This document shows positions 6,683 to 9,286 of a DNA stretch of 9,286 bases, piece by piece (within the stretch, counting starts at the first letter, position 1; every line of letters begins with the position of its first letter). A program made the position numbers and the translations under genes. The stretch lies in assembly GCA_003516865.1 (NCBI GenBank), contig DPBR01000023.1, positions 4,056 to 13,341 on the forward strand. Direction: 5' to 3'. Below the pieces are notes generated by a model. That model was not told the DNA's origin, made no database searches, and saw only the letters and a program-made list of their open reading frames with translations. The stretch is from Oscillospiraceae bacterium (GTDB lineage: Bacteria > Bacillota > Clostridia > Oscillospirales > Ruminococcaceae).

Positions 6683-6731
6683 CATAATTAAATCAGCCCG
6701 CTTTTAAGAAAGATACTCATATAGAAGTTTT
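6683..6731 (+). repeat. Left arm of an inverted repeat resembling a TerB-type gene end
   Basis: Forty-nine bases that match the reverse complement of 7343-7388 at 40 of 46 aligned positions, plus one 3-base gap. The strongest blocks are AAATCAGCCCG (6690-6700) and CATATAGAAGTTTT (6718-6731). Read from 6684 it encodes IIKSARF-stop, against IKKSAR-stop in the right arm, and the 3-base gap keeps the frame. It may be the relic of a duplicated 3' gene end. A terminator hairpin follows directly, as it also does for the right arm. Confidence 0.75.
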
Positions 6732-6735
6732 AAGC

Positions 6736-6777
6736 CATAGTATTTCTGATTTACAGTCAGAAGTACTATGTCGTTTT
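6736..6777 (+). terminator. Terminator downstream of the hydrogenase sensor
   Basis: Bases 6736-6749 pair with 6757-6770 (14 bp, one G-T wobble) around a 7-base loop, followed by TCGTTTTAATT. This is a good Rho-independent terminator about 70 bases after the sensor gene's stop codon. Confidence 0.75.
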
Positions 6778-6779
6778 AA

Positions 6780-6808
6780 TTGACAATGCAGCAATGTTAT
6801 GCTATAAT
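6780..6808 (+). promoter_or_regulatory. Near-perfect sigma-A promoter of the small membrane protein gene
   Basis: TTGACA (6780-6785), a 17-base spacer and TATAAT (6803-6808) preceded by TGC, an extended -10. The RNA start is expected near 6815, giving a short leader of about 30 nt. GGAG (6833-6836) is the ribosome site, 7 bases before the ATG. Confidence 0.88.
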
Positions 6809-6843
6809 TGTAACAAACATAAACCTGTTTACGGAGTAATTCA

Positions 6844-7278
6844 ATGAAAAAAATATATATGTGGGAACCATGGTTTTTCATATTCTTTGGAGTGTTTCAT
6901 CTGCACAGGATATGGGCTTTATTTGACAGAGAATCCTATGCTTCATTCTGGATAGGAATAATGCAGAACAAGGGTATATTATATTTCTTGCTAATGGGAA
7001 TACTTGCTGCTTTGTGCATTACCGGAATATGCGCATTTATAAAGAACAAAAGTCAAAACTATTGGTGGAGATGGATATACCTTTTCGGCGGCTGCTATCT
7101 TCTGTTTGATTTATTTGCAATTGCGGCAGAAATAAAATTCTGGGGACAATTAATTGATCTGATGTTCGATATCAGTTCACCGTACTGGAATGTAATCTGG
7201 TCAGCTTTTATTATTATTGGCGGACTGTCTTTCGCTTTGGGAATATCCTTGCTTTACAAAAGGTCAGGGCAAAAGTAA
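6844..7278 (+). CDS. Small four-helix membrane protein of unknown function
   Basis: I do not recognise this 144-residue protein. It has four likely membrane helices (about 7-26, 44-66, 76-98, 114-137) and ten tryptophans, including WWRW at 74-77. There is no signal peptide cleavage site and no catalytic motif. The short basic C-terminus (LLYKRSGQK) would lie inside the cell under the positive-inside rule. The start is secure: GGAG lies 7 bases upstream under a consensus promoter. Base and codon use differ from the neighbours, with many ATA, TTA and AGA codons and an AT-rich look. Together with its own promoter, the terminators on either side and the flanking inverted repeats (6683-6731, 7343-7388), this suggests acquisition as a cassette. 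It converges with the TerB-type gene. Confidence 0.8.
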   Translation: MKKIYMWEPWFFIFFGVFHLHRIWALFDRESYASFWIGIMQNKGILYFLLMGILAALCITGICAFIKNKSQNYWWRWIYLFGGCYLLFDLFAIAAEIKFWGQLIDLMFDISSPYWNVIWSAFIIIGGLSFALGISLLYKRSGQK

Positions 7279-7300
7279 ATTCTGATTTATCTTAGCAACC

Positions 7301-7343
7301 GTATAAAATATTATGCCCCTAAGCGCATAAACGCTTGGGGGCA
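7301..7343 (-). terminator. Terminator between convergent genes
   Basis: TGCCCCTAAGCG (7314-7325) pairs with 7332-7343 (12 bp, one G-T wobble) around a 6-base loop. On the minus strand the tail is TAATATTTTATAC, so it best serves the TerB-type gene ending at 7367. On the plus strand the stem is followed by AAAAC, so it is a poorer terminator for the membrane protein gene. Confidence 0.75.
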
Positions 7344-7388
7344 AAACTTCTATATGGGTATTCGTCTTAACGGGCTGATTTTTTTATG
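7343..7388 (-). repeat. Right arm of the inverted repeat, overlapping a gene end
   Basis: The partner of 6683-6731. It covers the last codons and stop of the TerB-type gene (IKKSAR-stop) plus about 24 bases downstream. Both arms are followed on their own strand by a terminator hairpin. Confidence 0.75.
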
Positions 7389-9241
7389 ATATCGAGATAA
7401 TCGGGGATAATTTCGGCGTTGTCGATAACGATATCGAGGATAAATTCCATTGCTTTGCCGTTAATGCTCTCAAAGACGGTTTCGGGGAGAAGCCCTTTTT
7501 CACGGCAGAACGCTTCGGCGCTTTCGCCCTCTGACATTGCCGCGAGAAGCGAGCGTTCGCCGCGGCTGAGCGAAGCGATGAATTTCCGCCATTCGTCGGG
7601 GATATCGTCCGGTAAATCCTGCGCGGATTCATTGTCCGCAATTTCGGAGAGCGCGGAATATTCCGAGATTTTCTCGTCAAATTCCTCGTCCGAAATCCTC
7701 TCGGACGCCATTTCCACAAATTCTTCATCGGGCGCTTCCTCGACAATGAGCTTTTTCGCGGTTTCCTCGGATTGTTCGCGGATTTTTTCAAGCTTTGAGA
7801 TGTCGATTGAGATGTCTTTTTTCGCATATCGAACGTAATCCTCGGATATTTTCGGGGATTTTTTTTGTGCGAAAAGAGCGTTTTTGCGGCAATAATCATC
7901 GACAGCGTTTGCGATAATCTCGTCAAATTGCCCGTTTCTGACGGCGGAAAGGATTTTTTCGCGGTTTTTCAGGTCGTTTATGAGCATATTCTCGCTCGGA
8001 ACGATTTTCCTCTTGTATCCCGTATTCGCGCGGAGCCTCGCCTCAACGCTTTTCAGAATATAGCCGATAAACCCCTTTTGCGGCATAAACAAAAATCGCT
8101 CAAGAACAGGCTCGCCGCGCCTTATGCAGTAATTTTCTGCTGCGCTTATCCTCACGGCGTGAAAGCCGTCCATTCTGTCTGTGTTTACAAGCGCGCCTTC
8201 AAACGGTTTCCAAGAAAAGTCTTTTTTGAGCTGACCGCACAAAAGCGCGCCAAGGTCGATATCGTTTTCCGAAAAGTACTTGTCCAGCGCGTTCAGAACC
8301 GCTTCACAGGCGCCGTTGAGAAGCCGCGCGGTTTCCTCGGAATAAAAGCTGCTTTTTTTGATATCGTAGACTGAGTTTTCAGCGAGATAATCAAGCTTAT
8401 CGTGATAATTTTTTTCGAGAATATCCTCTGCGGCGGTTTCCTCGGCGGTTTTATCGTTATTTTTAAGGAGTGCGTTTATGTTGGGATAAACGTCGGAAAT
8501 GTTGTTGAACGCGTAAAAATCCTTGAGCCAGCGCGGCATAACGCCGTCAAGATAACCCGCGAACCCGCAGCCGTTCCAAAGGTCGAGAAGCCGCCCGAAC
8601 GCGTCCGCAGACGACAGAACGCCGATTTTATTCAGCAGCTCATACGCGTAGAGAATAACGTAGGATTTGTCGGTTTTGCGGTAAATTCCGCGTCTTGCGT
8701 CGGTTCGCCATGTAAAATAGGTGCGAAGCTGTGAAACCGACATTGCCGCATACATCGGCGTTGGCATACCGCAGAAAGCGTTCCTTGGGAAATCGTCGGT
8801 TTCGTTTGCCATAAAGTCGCCTTGCAGGACAAACGAAACCTCCGCGCACCGCTGAACGATATAACCGTTGTAGGAAAGCTCGCGCAGTTTACGCATTTCG
8901 GTGATTTTATCAACGAGAACCTTTTCGCGCGCGGTCAGGTTATCGGGCAGGCTTTCGTGCGGATAAGCGATTTCATCTGCGCGCAGAAGCTCTTTTTTTT
9001 CGGGAGAATTTGGTTTTTCGTAGGTACACGAAGGTATTTTCTCGGATTTTTGCTTATCCGAGGTAATCTGTGCGTCGCTTATAACCTCACGGATTTTTCG
9101 GCGAATTTCGGTTTTTACGCTTTTTTCCGCCTCGTCGATAATCGCATTTGCGGCGTTCCTAACCATTTTTTCCGCAATTTTTTTAATTTCATCAAGACTT
9201 TTTCCGCCCGTATCAATGAATTTCTTGAAATTTTCGGACAT
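7367..9241 (-). CDS. TerB_N and TerB_C domain protein
   Basis: A 624-residue cytoplasmic protein. Residues about 120-330 resemble the TerB_N domain, with the signature YFTWRTDARRGIYRKTDKSY (175-194) followed by VILYAYELLNKIGVL. Residues about 475-620 resemble TerB_C: ISIDISKLEKIREQSEETAKKL (first residue 477), an acidic stretch (501-550), then DEWRKFIASLSRGERSLLAA and a helical end. The first 70 residues look like a charged, amphipathic helix. A separate central TerB domain is not obvious. In comparative genomics, TerB_N/TerB_C proteins are tied to Ter-type stress and phage-defence loci, often beside a helicase or other ATPase, and conserved acidic residues in TerB_C have been suggested to bind metal. 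The biochemical role is unknown. ATG 9241 is chosen because GGAG (9248-9251) lies 6 bases upstream; a longer TTG start at 9274 has no such support. A partner gene probably lies beyond the right edge. Its last codons coincide with an inverted repeat arm. Confidence 0.82.
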   Translation of the reverse strand: MSENFKKFIDTGGKSLDEIKKIAEKMVRNAANAIIDEAEKSVKTEIRRKIREVISDAQITSDKQKSEKIPSCTYEKPNSPEKKELLRADEIAYPHESLPDNLTAREKVLVDKITEMRKLRELSYNGYIVQRCAEVSFVLQGDFMANETDDFPRNAFCGMPTPMYAAMSVSQLRTYFTWRTDARRGIYRKTDKSYVILYAYELLNKIGVLSSADAFGRLLDLWNGCGFAGYLDGVMPRWLKDFYAFNNISDVYPNINALLKNNDKTAEETAAEDILEKNYHDKLDYLAENSVYDIKKSSFYSEETARLLNGACEAVLNALDKYFSENDIDLGALLCGQLKKDFSWKPFEGALVNTDRMDGFHAVRISAAENYCIRRGEPVLERFLFMPQKGFIGYILKSVEARLRANTGYKRKIVPSENMLINDLKNREKILSAVRNGQFDEIIANAVDDYCRKNALFAQKKSPKISEDYVRYAKKDISIDISKLEKIREQSEETAKKLIVEEAPDEEFVEMASERISDEEFDEKISEYSALSEIADNESAQDLPDDIPDEWRKFIASLSRGERSLLAAMSEGESAEAFCREKGLLPETVFESINGKAMEFILDIVIDNAEIIPDYLDIIKKSAR

Positions 9242-9286
9242 AATCCGCTCCGTTTCAGCAATCCGTGAATGCAATCATAGTTTCCC

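Noticed and set aside
6683..7388. An insertion sequence
   Set aside because: The terminal inverted repeats are present, but the enclosed gene encodes a small membrane protein with no transposase motif.

Overview
This window looks like chromosomal DNA of an anaerobic Clostridia-type Firmicute, most likely a Ruminococcaceae/Oscillospirales relative. The reasons are strong AAGGAG-type ribosome binding sites, consensus sigma-A promoters, hairpin-plus-T-tract terminators, a Firmicute-type RNase Y, and a fusion of an [FeFe]-hydrogenase with a chemoreceptor domain. The lineage is inferred from gene content and style, not from a search.

Layout. Bases 1-428 hold no gene. They contain a composite element of nested inverted repeats (1-233), further hairpins, and the probable end of a minus-strand transcript. 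On the minus strand, pyrE (1698-2354) has its own promoter at 2389-2417. It is followed 36 bases later by a cysteine-free, internally duplicated protein resembling the flagellar cap protein FliD (429-1661). Divergent from pyrE, a consensus promoter at 2542-2570 drives a leader of about 440 nt ahead of rny (RNase Y, 3019-4623). The first 145 nt of that leader look like a self-contained folded RNA ending in a U-tract, and a second attenuator-like hairpin follows.

After rny comes a strong terminator (4662-4701), then a gene for a soluble protein (4744-6666). It joins two ferredoxin clusters, a hydrogenase H-cluster domain with altered second-sphere residues, a four-cysteine Fe-S domain and a methyl-accepting chemotaxis signalling domain. 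It is probably a cytoplasmic hydrogen or redox chemoreceptor. No separate promoter is evident for it, so it may depend on read-through from rny.

Bases 6683-7388 form a unit bounded by imperfect inverted repeats of about 46-49 bp. The unit encloses a small AT-rich gene for a four-helix membrane protein (6844-7278) with a near-perfect promoter. The right repeat includes the last codons of the next gene. The left repeat can be read in the same frame as a similar C-terminus, so it may be the relic of a duplicated gene end.

The last gene (7367-9241, minus strand) encodes a TerB_N/TerB_C protein, a family associated with Ter-type stress and phage-defence loci. Its likely partner gene lies just beyond the right edge.

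PyrE, RNase Y and the sensor do not form one pathway. The window is core housekeeping DNA with accessory insertions at both ends.
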